From positions 1 to 49,693 of the forward strand of contig PWWL01000210.1 of NCBI GenBank assembly GCA_003561515.1: a DNA stretch of 49,693 nucleotides. Direction: 5' to 3'. Position 1 is the stretch's first letter. Each line of letters starts with the position of its first letter. Made by a program: the position numbers and the translations under genes. A model generated the notes under the pieces. That model saw nothing but the letters and a program-made list of their open reading frames with translations. It was not told the origin of the DNA and searched no databases. This document shows positions 9,961-18,148 of the stretch, one piece after another. The DNA is from Balneolaceae bacterium. GTDB lineage: Bacteria > Bacteroidota > Rhodothermia > Balneolales > Balneolaceae.

Positions 9961-11010
9961 TCAGACCTCTACTTCTGTTGCCGAGGCAACCAAAGTTTCG
10001 TGGTCTTCATGATGATGTTCTTCAACAGCCATACCGATAAATACGGCTGAGAGAAGAGTGAAAATATAAGCTTGTAGTAGGGCAATAAAGCCTTTCAGAA
10101 TATAGAGAAGCGAAGTAAGCGCTACCCACACAATACTGCTGCTTGCCCCTATGGCCAGACCGAAAATGTCGGTAAAGATAAAAATGAGCCCGAGGATACA
10201 GATAATCAGAATTTTACCTGAGAGCATATTTGCAAAAAGACGTATGGCCAGTGCGAAAGGCTTGGTAAAAAGTCCCAAAATCTCAACCGGAGTCAGGATT
10301 AGCCACATTGCCGGATGAACTCCGGGAAAAGCGAATACGTGCCTCCAGTGGTCCCTCGTTCCGTTAAATTGTGTTACAAAAAACGTAATGAATGCTAGTA
10401 TGGCCGTAGATGTAATGTTGGCCGTCGGTGATATACCCCATGGGAAAAGCCCAAAAAGGTTCATAAACGATATCACCATAAACACGGAGAAAAGGTAGGG
10501 AACAAACTTCTCGTACTTGTTGGAAGGGATAAACTCTTTTGCAATTTGGTCTCTAATAAAAACGAAAAATACTTCAAAGAGATTTTGAGCTATACCTTTC
10601 GGCTCGGTTTCGGAACCATCTCCACGCCTGTACTTTGAGCTCGCCATAAATGTAATCAGAAGCACCAGGAGAATACCGATCCAGACGAAGACAAGATGTG
10701 AGGTAATCGACATGTCGAGTGATACAGGACTGCCATCAGCTCTTACGAGTGCACCATCAACAACCTGAAACTCACCGGAGTCTACCGCGGAATTTGTACT
10801 GCCGTAAAAATACCAGCTGCCATCCACGAGCAAGATTCTTGGAAGATATATCTTTATGTTCAGAACCTCGACGTAGTCGTGCATTACTACTTTCCCCATT
10901 ACATCGACAAGGGGCTCCTCACTCTCTGATGAATTTGCAACAAGCAATCCCGGGGCTAAAATCAATAAAAATAGAATAGTTACAACAGCTCGACGCACTA
11001 TTTGGGTCAT
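9961..11010 (-). CDS. atpB: ATP synthase F0 subunit a (long N-terminal signal-peptide-like extension)
   Basis: ...PVEILGLFTKPFALAIRLFANMLSGK (essential-Arg helix) and LQAYIFTLLSAVFIGMAVEEHHHEDHE. Confidence 0.97.
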   Translation of the reverse strand: MTQIVRRAVVTILFLLILAPGLLVANSSESEEPLVDVMGKVVMHDYVEVLNIKIYLPRILLVDGSWYFYGSTNSAVDSGEFQVVDGALVRADGSPVSLDMSITSHLVFVWIGILLVLLITFMASSKYRRGDGSETEPKGIAQNLFEVFFVFIRDQIAKEFIPSNKYEKFVPYLFSVFMVISFMNLFGLFPWGISPTANITSTAILAFITFFVTQFNGTRDHWRHVFAFPGVHPAMWLILTPVEILGLFTKPFALAIRLFANMLSGKILIICILGLIFIFTDIFGLAIGASSSIVWVALTSLLYILKGFIALLQAYIFTLLSAVFIGMAVEEHHHEDHETLVASATEVEV

Positions 11011-11024
11011 TACATCAGCGTGGT

Positions 11025-11408
11025 TTAACCGGTTTGGTCAGTTATTTTTTTGTTTAATAAAATCGTGTCGGTCACAGAATGGAAAATATAAGAAATAAAG
11101 AAACTAACAGTAAAGCTTAATTGGTCAAATTTTTCCATTGTGATAAGAAGGAAAAACAGGCCTAAAACTATGAGAAACCGAATGAGGAGTCCTGCCAAAA
11201 AATATTTTAAAAAAAGTTGCTCATGTATCCTGCTGGTGACGAGCGACATGCCATAATGAAGGATTACGGCAAGCAGTCCCAGAAAATAACCCGCGAACCA
11301 GCCCATCATATAGTCGTGTGGAAATAGCAGACCCACAGCGAGAAAAACTAACCCAAATAGTGTCAGAATGCGTATGATTTTTTTTTCTGACTGAAGCAAC
11401 ACCATCAC
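11025..11408 (-). CDS. Small multi-TM protein, possible AtpI-like subunit
   Basis: About four TM helices, immediately upstream of atpB and overlapping atpZ by 4 bp. Confidence 0.5.
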   Translation of the reverse strand: MMVLLQSEKKIIRILTLFGLVFLAVGLLFPHDYMMGWFAGYFLGLLAVILHYGMSLVTSRIHEQLFLKYFLAGLLIRFLIVLGLFFLLITMEKFDQLSFTVSFFISYIFHSVTDTILLNKKITDQTG

Positions 11409-11620
11409 TCTTTTTTATCAATTTTTCTGACTACCCTAAATATGACGAAAAAGAATAAAACTATACCGGTGAACACTCCGGCCAGGGTGATCCAGGGCAG
11501 GGTGTCGAATTTTCTATCGAGCCAATAGCCGATCAGGATCGGCCCGCCGGCCGACACAGCTATTTCCGTACCTAAAGTGAGGTATTCGAGATAGGCCTTT
11601 AAACGGGGATCATCGAACAA
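11405..11620 (-). CDS. atpZ: AtpZ/AtpI-family protein
   Basis: 71 aa: EYLTLGTEIAVSAGGPILIGYWLDRKFDTLPWITLAGVFTGIVLFFFVIFRVVRKID. Confidence 0.8.
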   Translation of the reverse strand: MFDDPRLKAYLEYLTLGTEIAVSAGGPILIGYWLDRKFDTLPWITLAGVFTGIVLFFFVIFRVVRKIDKKE

Positions 11621-11625
11621 TATCC

Positions 11626-12051
11626 TTATGCCTTTATTTCGGCTTTCTTCTCAGCTTTAGCAATCGTTTTAGAAGCCATTTTTTCTTCTTCTCCCATATT
11701 GCAGGCTCCATTAATTTGGGCACCTTCTTCAACTATCAACGTTTTGGTGAAGATATCACCATTTACGATGGCTGTTTGCCTCAGATTTAGTTTGCCCGTT
11801 ACCCGAATGGTTCCCTCAATTGTACCGGCAATGTCAGCATCGGCAACTTTGGCATCACCGTGCAATTTACCTGATGATGTTATTATCAGCTTCCCTTTCG
11901 AAACGATTTCGCCGTCAATTTGTCCGGCAATTCGAATATCGTTCTGAGAGTTTATGGTTCCTTTCAGCTTTGTTCCTTCGCTGATCATGTTAAGAGCGGG
12001 TGACTGTGATGATCCGTTCACTTTTCTTTTATCTTTGTTATTGTTAAACAT
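11626..12051 (-). CDS. Bactofilin (polymer-forming cytoskeletal protein)
   Basis: MISEGTKLKGTINSQNDIRIAGQIDGEIVSKGKLIITSSGKLHGDAKVADADIAGTIEGTIRVTGKLNLRQTAIVNGDIFTKTLIVEEGAQINGACNM, the bactofilin beta-helix pattern. Confidence 0.95.
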   Translation of the reverse strand: MFNNNKDKRKVNGSSQSPALNMISEGTKLKGTINSQNDIRIAGQIDGEIVSKGKLIITSSGKLHGDAKVADADIAGTIEGTIRVTGKLNLRQTAIVNGDIFTKTLIVEEGAQINGACNMGEEEKMASKTIAKAEKKAEIKA

Positions 12052-12066
12052 ATTACATTTGAAACT

Positions 12067-12912
12067 TCAGTTGATTAAATACATAATTGGATTTTGCGGC
12101 ACTCCATTTTTCCAAATTTCAAGATGCAGATGTGAACCAGAACTCATCACTCCGCTGTCGCCTATCACGCCAAGAATATCGCCCCTCAAGACGATATCTC
12201 CTTGTTGTTTAGAAAGCCGGGCACCATGTTTATAAACGCTCATAATGCCGCCGGCATGTTGTACGTATATAACATATCCGTAATTAATAGTCCAATTCTC
12301 ATCTACAACGGTACCATCGGCCAGTGCTCTGAACTCGGTACCGGGCCTGGCCGCAATATCAATGCCATAATGCCCCTGCTCAGCAGAATATCCCTGAGAC
12401 AAAGTTCCTTGAAGCGGCATATTCGCAGGGAAATCGGGTGCACTTCCAATTCTGCCGGAGAGAATGATTTCATTTTGAGACATCATCTCATAAGCACTCA
12501 TTCCCTGAAATGCCCTCACATTTCCATTGACCGGCTCCTGATCCGGAAGTTGAGTGTAGCTGACCGAAAATACAGTATCGGGTGTAGTCTTTAGAACTTC
12601 CCTGAGATCGGTAAGCTGAATATCGCGCGCTATAAGCGAATCCTGTAAGGCATTCACTCGATCTGTGATCTCAAGAACATTCCGCCTTAGTGATTCATCC
12701 TGCTGATGCTGATAAAGCGAACCCAGCGGAGTAGCAAAAAACATGACAATCGTTATAGTCACCGAAATAACAACAACCAAAAGTGCCATTTTGATGATGT
12801 CAAGTGCCCGAAGCTTGAAAGAGCTAGAGCCATCCGGATCCTGTTCGTCGATTACAACAACTGTGACATCGCCATCCCGCTCTGAAAATATTTTTTTTAT
12901 AAAATCCCACAT
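12067..12912 (-). CDS. M23-family (LytM) metallopeptidase with N-terminal TM anchor
   Basis: GHYGIDIAA and HLHLEIW: catalytic HxxxD and HxH motifs present. Confidence 0.93.
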   Translation of the reverse strand: MWDFIKKIFSERDGDVTVVVIDEQDPDGSSSFKLRALDIIKMALLVVVISVTITIVMFFATPLGSLYQHQQDESLRRNVLEITDRVNALQDSLIARDIQLTDLREVLKTTPDTVFSVSYTQLPDQEPVNGNVRAFQGMSAYEMMSQNEIILSGRIGSAPDFPANMPLQGTLSQGYSAEQGHYGIDIAARPGTEFRALADGTVVDENWTINYGYVIYVQHAGGIMSVYKHGARLSKQQGDIVLRGDILGVIGDSGVMSSGSHLHLEIWKNGVPQNPIMYLIN

Positions 12913-12975
12913 AACTCAATCCGGTTGCTCCATATGTATATAAAGAGAGTTAAAGGGCTGAATCGTTACCAATTA

Positions 12976-14454
12976 TCAGGATACGGAGTAATTTGGTGCT
13001 TCCTTCGTAATTTGAACGGAATGCGGATGACTCTCCCTGTAGCTTGCGGCTGAGATCTGTACGAACTCTGCCTTTTTAAGTTCATCAATAGTTGCAGCTC
13101 CTACATACCCCATGGCCGCACGTAGCCCACCGGTCATCTGATGAACCACTTCACCAAGATATCCTTTATACGGCACGCGCCCTTCAATGCCCTCCGGCAC
13201 CAGCTTTAGGTCATCCTCAACATCCTGGAAGTATCGGTCTTTCGATCCTTTACTCATGGCGCCAAGGCTGCCCATACCCCGATACGATTTATACTTTCGG
13301 GATTCATAGATAATCGTTTCGCCAGGACTTTCATCCACGCCCGCAAACATTGAGCCCATCATTACGGCGTCTGCACCTCCGGCGATGGCCTTGGATATAT
13401 CACCGGTTTGTTTAATCCCACCATCTGCAATCAAACCGATTCCGTTTTTAGAGGTAAACTCTGAAATCTCCATGATTGCCGACAATTGAGGCACCCCAAC
13501 TCCGGTCACTACCCTGGTGGTGCAGATCGATCCGGGGCCAACTCCCACTTTAACTACATCAGCCCCGGCATTGACAAGCGCTTCGGCGGCGGCTCGTGTA
13601 GCGATGTTGCCGCCCACAACGTTGAGGTCACTGAATTTTGTCTTTATCTGTTTTACCATGTCAATCACACCAGCAGAGTGTCCATGCGCGGTATCTACGG
13701 TTACAATATCAACTCCCGATTCCACCAGTGCTTCAACACGATCCATAGTATCGGGTGTAACTCCCACGGCAGCCCCAACACGCAATCTGCCCATTTCATC
13801 TTTACAGGCGTTGGGGAAATTCATCTTTTTCTCAATATCCTTGAAGGTAATCAGCCCCACCAGTATCTGTTCACTATCAACTATTGGCAGTTTTTCTACT
13901 TTATACTGCTGAAGTATTTCTTCGGCTTCTTCCAAATTAGTATTGGCTTTTGCAGTAATAAGATTATCACTGGTCATAATAGAGCCGAGCTTTTTATCAA
14001 CATAGTGTTCGAAGCGCAGATCCCGGTTTGTAACAATGCCTACAAGTCGATTACCGCCTTCAACAATTGGAATACCGCCAATTTTATGTTTCTTCATAAG
14101 AGCCCTTGCGTCTTTTACAGTCGCATCGGGCGGCAGCGTAACAGGGTCTACAATCATGCCGCTCTCGCTCCTTTTTACGAGCCTTACCTGCTCAGCATGG
14201 TCTTCGATCGACATATTTTTGTGCAGCATGGCGATTCCGCCCTCCCGTGCCAGCGCAATTGCCATTTTGTATTCCGATACGGTATCCATGGCCGCACTGA
14301 AGATCGGCACATTCAATGTGATGGTGGGTGTTAGCCGAACCTTCGTTTCAACATCGCGTGGCAGAACGTGAGAGTGGTTTGGTACGAGTAAAACATCGTC
14401 GTAGGTTAACCCCTGCCGGGTTATCCTGGAGAAGGGAGAAGAGTTATTCATCAA
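12976..14454 (-). CDS. guaB: Inosine-5'-monophosphate dehydrogenase
   Basis: [10 protein letters not shown]..., paired CBS domains, GPGSICTTR active-site loop. Confidence 0.98.
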   Translation of the reverse strand: MMNNSSPFSRITRQGLTYDDVLLVPNHSHVLPRDVETKVRLTPTITLNVPIFSAAMDTVSEYKMAIALAREGGIAMLHKNMSIEDHAEQVRLVKRSESGMIVDPVTLPPDATVKDARALMKKHKIGGIPIVEGGNRLVGIVTNRDLRFEHYVDKKLGSIMTSDNLITAKANTNLEEAEEILQQYKVEKLPIVDSEQILVGLITFKDIEKKMNFPNACKDEMGRLRVGAAVGVTPDTMDRVEALVESGVDIVTVDTAHGHSAGVIDMVKQIKTKFSDLNVVGGNIATRAAAEALVNAGADVVKVGVGPGSICTTRVVTGVGVPQLSAIMEISEFTSKNGIGLIADGGIKQTGDISKAIAGGADAVMMGSMFAGVDESPGETIIYESRKYKSYRGMGSLGAMSKGSKDRYFQDVEDDLKLVPEGIEGRVPYKGYLGEVVHQMTGGLRAAMGYVGAATIDELKKAEFVQISAASYRESHPHSVQITKEAPNYSVS

Positions 14455-14535
14455 AAAAATTCGCTTCGTTTACGTTTTGACAAAGATAACAAATCATCGT
14501 GAACTTCTTCACCTCTAATCGGGATTAAAAAAATG

Positions 14536-14868
14536 CTAAAGGCGCTTCACTTTTAAGGCATCCACGGCTGTATCAAGCGTACAGACGCCATCTGTGTAGC
14601 TGCTCACCCAAAAGTCGATACTTTCGCGCCGGCGCTGAACGAGCGGACAGCTGGTGCAGTAGGTTCCGTGAAGCTCGTCGATGTATCCCTTTACGTCATC
14701 CTCAATAGCGAGCTTAAGTTCTGCCGGAAGCCTCCCCCACCCGAGCATCAGAAACATCTGCTCTATCTGGCGATATTCTGTTTCCGCCTTGTGGAAGATG
14801 GAGTAAAGTACCGGTTCGGTTTTGAGTGAGGCTGATTTGAGTGCCGAGTGTGCCATTGTGATTTCCAT
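14536..14868 (-). CDS. Small hypothetical protein with CxxC (alternative start at 14856)
   Basis: 110-aa ORF with no overlapping competing gene; YCTSCPLVQRRRESIDFW motif. Confidence 0.65.
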   Translation of the reverse strand: MEITMAHSALKSASLKTEPVLYSIFHKAETEYRQIEQMFLMLGWGRLPAELKLAIEDDVKGYIDELHGTYCTSCPLVQRRRESIDFWVSSYTDGVCTLDTAVDALKVKRL

Positions 14869-14891
14869 TTGGTTGATGTTTAATCACAATG
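14854..14891 (-). promoter_or_regulatory. Potential RNA hairpin spanning the translation start of the 110-aa gene
   Basis: Minus strand CATTGTGATT-AAACATCAACCAAATGGA-AATCACAATG: perfect 10-bp inverted repeat, first ATG in the loop, second ATG at the end of the 3' arm. Confidence 0.45.
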
Positions 14892-14902
14892 TAATGGCAG
14901 GT

Positions 14903-14922
14903 GGTGACAACATTTTGTCACC
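14903..14922. promoter_or_regulatory. Candidate transcription-factor operator (palindrome), or a stem-loop
   Basis: GGTGACAA-CATT-TTGTCACC, perfect 8+4+8 inverted repeat about 35 bp upstream of the 110-aa gene start. Confidence 0.5.
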
Positions 14923-15171
14923 CCTTTTTCTGATGGATGAAAAAAAACTTTCAAACCTATTCACCTGCCCTTACTTAACAACCTCGGGGCAGATCCAAAG
15001 AGATATCAAATTGAAACTCAAAAAGACTTTTGATCAATATTGAGTTCATTTTGAAGTGTCACCCATTTGAAGAGGCATTAGGGTTGATTTGTAGTGCTTT
15101 GATCTCTTAAAATTTTTCTTTGCTTGAGTCACCATCTATTGGTTCATCCCCCTGCGCACTCCGTTCGCTTT

Positions 15172-15185
15172 CCCCTTCAAAGGGG
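15172..15185. repeat. Short intergenic palindrome CCCCTT-CA-AAGGGG inside a non-coding stretch
   Basis: Read directly; 'ccccttcaaagggggac', with a degenerate second copy 'ctcaaagggagac' near 15247-15259. Confidence 0.4.
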
Positions 15186-15308
15186 GACTTTATGTCGCTT
15201 TTTTCTTATATCGAACTCACGTTTGTATTTAGTTTTCTCACAACCACTCAAAGGGAGACTTCTATCTTTTCCTAACCAGAGGGTCGGGTAATTAAACCAC
15301 TTTCAAAA

Positions 15309-16601
15309 TTAAAGCCCGGCCCTTTTAAAAATCTCATCCACTCTGCGTGTGTGATGATTCAGGTCGAAGGCGTCATCAATCTCGCCGGGAGTGAGATTCT
15401 CCTTGATTACGGAATCAGACTCAACCAGTTCCCTGAATGATCGTTTCTCCTCCCAAGCCTTCATGGCAAGTGGCTGAACCGTATCGTAGGCTTTTTCCCG
15501 GGAGAGACCCTTTTCGATCAGCATCAGCAGAAGCCGCTGAGAGAACACAAGTCCATGGGTTTTATCCATATTCTCTTTCATATTATCCGGATACACCATC
15601 AGTTTCTCCATGACCCCGGAAAATCGATGAAGCATGTAATCGAGTAGAATAGTGGCATCGGGCAGGATGATTCGCTCTACGGAAGAGTGAGAGATATCCC
15701 TCTCGTGCCAGAGCGGCATATTTTCGAAGGCTGAAATCATGTAACCGCGAAGAACCCTTGCACAACCGGTGATATTTTCCGAGCTGATCGGATTTCGCTT
15801 GTGTGGCATGGCCGAAGATCCCTTCTGCCCTTTTCTGAAAAATTCCTCGGCTTCACGCAGTTCGGTTCGTTGCAGGTGTCTGATTTCGACCGCAATCTTT
15901 TCGAGTGTACCGCCAATGAGAGCGAGCGCTGCCATGTAAAATGCGTGGCGGTCGCGCTGGAGAGTTTGAGTGGAAACCGGCGCTGCAGACAGGCCAAGAT
16001 ACTCACAGGTTAGCCGCTCCACTTCCGGCGGGATATGGGCAAATGTGCCAACCGCCCCCGACAACTTGCCAAACTCCACACCGGCAGCTGCCATTTCGAA
16101 TCTTTCAATATTACGCAGCATCTCTGCATACCAAAGCGCACATTTAAGCCCGAATGTAGTGGGCTCGGCATGAACACCGTGAGTGCGCCCCATCATCACC
16201 GTAAATTTGTGCTCGCGTGCTTTTTCTGCAACAGCGGCTGCGAATCTTTGAAGCCCTTCTCGCAGCAGATCGTTTGCCTGCTTTAGGCGGAAACCGTTGG
16301 CGGTATCAACAACATCGGTAGAGGTTAGCCCATAATGGACCCATTTTTTTTCATCACCAAGCGTTTCGGACACTGCCCTCGTAAAAGCTACAACATCGTG
16401 ACGAGTGTCATGTTCAATCTCTTTGATCCGCTTGATGTCGAATGAGGCCTTATCATAGAGTTGTTCAACATCTTCTGCGGGTATGACTCCGATCTCGCTC
16501 CAGGCACGGCATGCTGCAAGCTCTACATCGAGCCAGGACTGAAACTGATTTTGTTCAGTCCAGATCTCACTCATTTCCTTGCGTGAATATCTTTCTATCA
16601 T
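15309..16601 (-). CDS. purB: Adenylosuccinate lyase
   Basis: [31 protein letters not shown]... and signature [17 protein letters not shown]. Confidence 0.98.
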   Translation of the reverse strand: MIERYSRKEMSEIWTEQNQFQSWLDVELAACRAWSEIGVIPAEDVEQLYDKASFDIKRIKEIEHDTRHDVVAFTRAVSETLGDEKKWVHYGLTSTDVVDTANGFRLKQANDLLREGLQRFAAAVAEKAREHKFTVMMGRTHGVHAEPTTFGLKCALWYAEMLRNIERFEMAAAGVEFGKLSGAVGTFAHIPPEVERLTCEYLGLSAAPVSTQTLQRDRHAFYMAALALIGGTLEKIAVEIRHLQRTELREAEEFFRKGQKGSSAMPHKRNPISSENITGCARVLRGYMISAFENMPLWHERDISHSSVERIILPDATILLDYMLHRFSGVMEKLMVYPDNMKENMDKTHGLVFSQRLLLMLIEKGLSREKAYDTVQPLAMKAWEEKRSFRELVESDSVIKENLTPGEIDDAFDLNHHTRRVDEIFKRAGL

Positions 16602-16607
16602 TCGTTG

Positions 16608-18098
16608 CTACTGCGTTGGTATTTTAATGAAGGTACCTGCGGGTATCATATCGTCGAGGTCCACCTGGTTAATAATTGCAATTTCGTCCCGGTCAATATT
16701 CATGGGGAGTTCAGATGGCAATAGATCTCTGAATCTCCGTTCCGTCGTTGTCTGCGTGACCGATAGCCTTACCGGTTCAATGTTCAGAATTTTTTCGTCC
16801 GTGAGCTCATCAAAATTGTAGGTAACAGACGCAAAAGTTTCTATGAAATCCGTAAACCTGTTTTGGTCTGTATAATTGATGAACTGATAAATTCTTCCAT
16901 CGAACTGAACCGCATAAATATTGACGCCAAGTGTACCGCTTTGATCCTGAACCGTATAGTTGGTTTCATGCGCGCTGAAGCGGCCGCTGCTCGTTGCCGG
17001 GTTACTTTCGATCAGCGTAAAGCCTTCCTGTACCGAGAATTTTTCTGCGGCCTGCCTCACAGTTTCCGACTGGCTGTCGATACTCAGAATCATTACCGCA
17101 TTGCCGTCTGGATTTACGAATACCACTCTGCTGGGTTGGTTTATCACTCTCCATCCCTGAGGCACCGGATATTGAAATTTCAAATCGGGATGAACAAACC
17201 GGTTATTGTCAACAAAGCCTTGTCTTGGATTATCGCCATACGTGATGCCATCGAGCATTTGCATATACTGCTCCGTATTTCTTCGTGTTTGCTCAAAACC
17301 CAGCTCACGCCATTCGTTTGCCATTCGCGGTATATTCAGTTCCCGCTCACCGGGGTTAGGGTGCGTTGATAGCATATTCGGGATCGACTGTCCTGCCCTT
17401 TCTGAAATTCGGCGAAGGCTCGTGAAAAATGCCGCACCCTCCTCAGCTGCAAATCCCGCCATGGCTGCATACTCCACCCCAAGCCGGTCCGATTCCCTTT
17501 CATGTTCACGGCTGTGTCTCAGAAACAGTAGCTGGGCTGCCGTACTGCTCAGGTTCAGAATGCTCTCTCCCGGAAGCCCGAGAAGCTCCTGGCCCAGGAT
17601 AGCCCCTCCAATAATTGCAACCTGGCCTAACTGCTGCTGCAATCCCCTCTGCGAAGCATGCCGTGCGGCAACGTGCCCGATTTCGTGGCCCTGTACCACG
17701 GCAAGCTGGGCCTCATTGTTGAGATGGGCAAGCAGGCCTCGAGTTACATATACATAGCCTCCGGGCAAGGCAAAGGCATTCACAACCGGGCTGTCGAGAA
17801 CCCGAAACGTAAATTCCGTTTCGCGGTACCGGGAAGGAACATCATCACGGCGCATGTGGCTGACGGCGAGTACCTCTTCGCTCAGCACCCTCACATAGTT
17901 ATCAATCTGTTCGTTATCGTACAGGCCATACTCAGCCACAATTTCACGGTCAACATCACGGCCAATCTGAAGCTCCTGCTGCCACGAATAAGCAAATGCG
18001 CGCTTTTGTCCCGTAATTGCACTTTCCTGAATGGAACAAGATGAGACAAAAACCATCAGTCCAAGAAAAATGATGCTGTGCGAAATATATCTAATCAT
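16608..18098 (-). CDS. M48-family metalloprotease, predicted lipoprotein
   Basis: Lipobox VSSCS; VVQGHEIGHVAARHAS (HExxH); C-terminal LysM-like 'INQVDLDDMIPAGTFIKIPT'. Confidence 0.93.
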   Translation of the reverse strand: MIRYISHSIIFLGLMVFVSSCSIQESAITGQKRAFAYSWQQELQIGRDVDREIVAEYGLYDNEQIDNYVRVLSEEVLAVSHMRRDDVPSRYRETEFTFRVLDSPVVNAFALPGGYVYVTRGLLAHLNNEAQLAVVQGHEIGHVAARHASQRGLQQQLGQVAIIGGAILGQELLGLPGESILNLSSTAAQLLFLRHSREHERESDRLGVEYAAMAGFAAEEGAAFFTSLRRISERAGQSIPNMLSTHPNPGERELNIPRMANEWRELGFEQTRRNTEQYMQMLDGITYGDNPRQGFVDNNRFVHPDLKFQYPVPQGWRVINQPSRVVFVNPDGNAVMILSIDSQSETVRQAAEKFSVQEGFTLIESNPATSSGRFSAHETNYTVQDQSGTLGVNIYAVQFDGRIYQFINYTDQNRFTDFIETFASVTYNFDELTDEKILNIEPVRLSVTQTTTERRFRDLLPSELPMNIDRDEIAIINQVDLDDMIPAGTFIKIPTQ

Positions 18099-18148
18099 AT
18101 CATGTCTCCGTTTGAATTTCTCCGCAAAGTTACGGTTTCATCAGGGTT

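Noticed and set aside
13486-14334. 282-aa plus-strand ORF
   Set aside because: Fully antisense to guaB, low-complexity composition typical of shadow ORFs, no recognisable domain.
14903-14930. Plus-strand intrinsic terminator (stem followed by CCTTTTTC)
   Set aside because: No plus-strand gene lies upstream for it to terminate; operator/leader interpretation preferred, though the terminator reading is not excluded.
14822-15043. 73-aa plus-strand ORF
   Set aside because: Overlaps the leader structures and start of the 110-aa gene; sequence looks non-coding.
16863-17757. Plus-strand ORFs of 168 and 183 aa
   Set aside because: Antisense to the M48 protease gene; no independent coding evidence.
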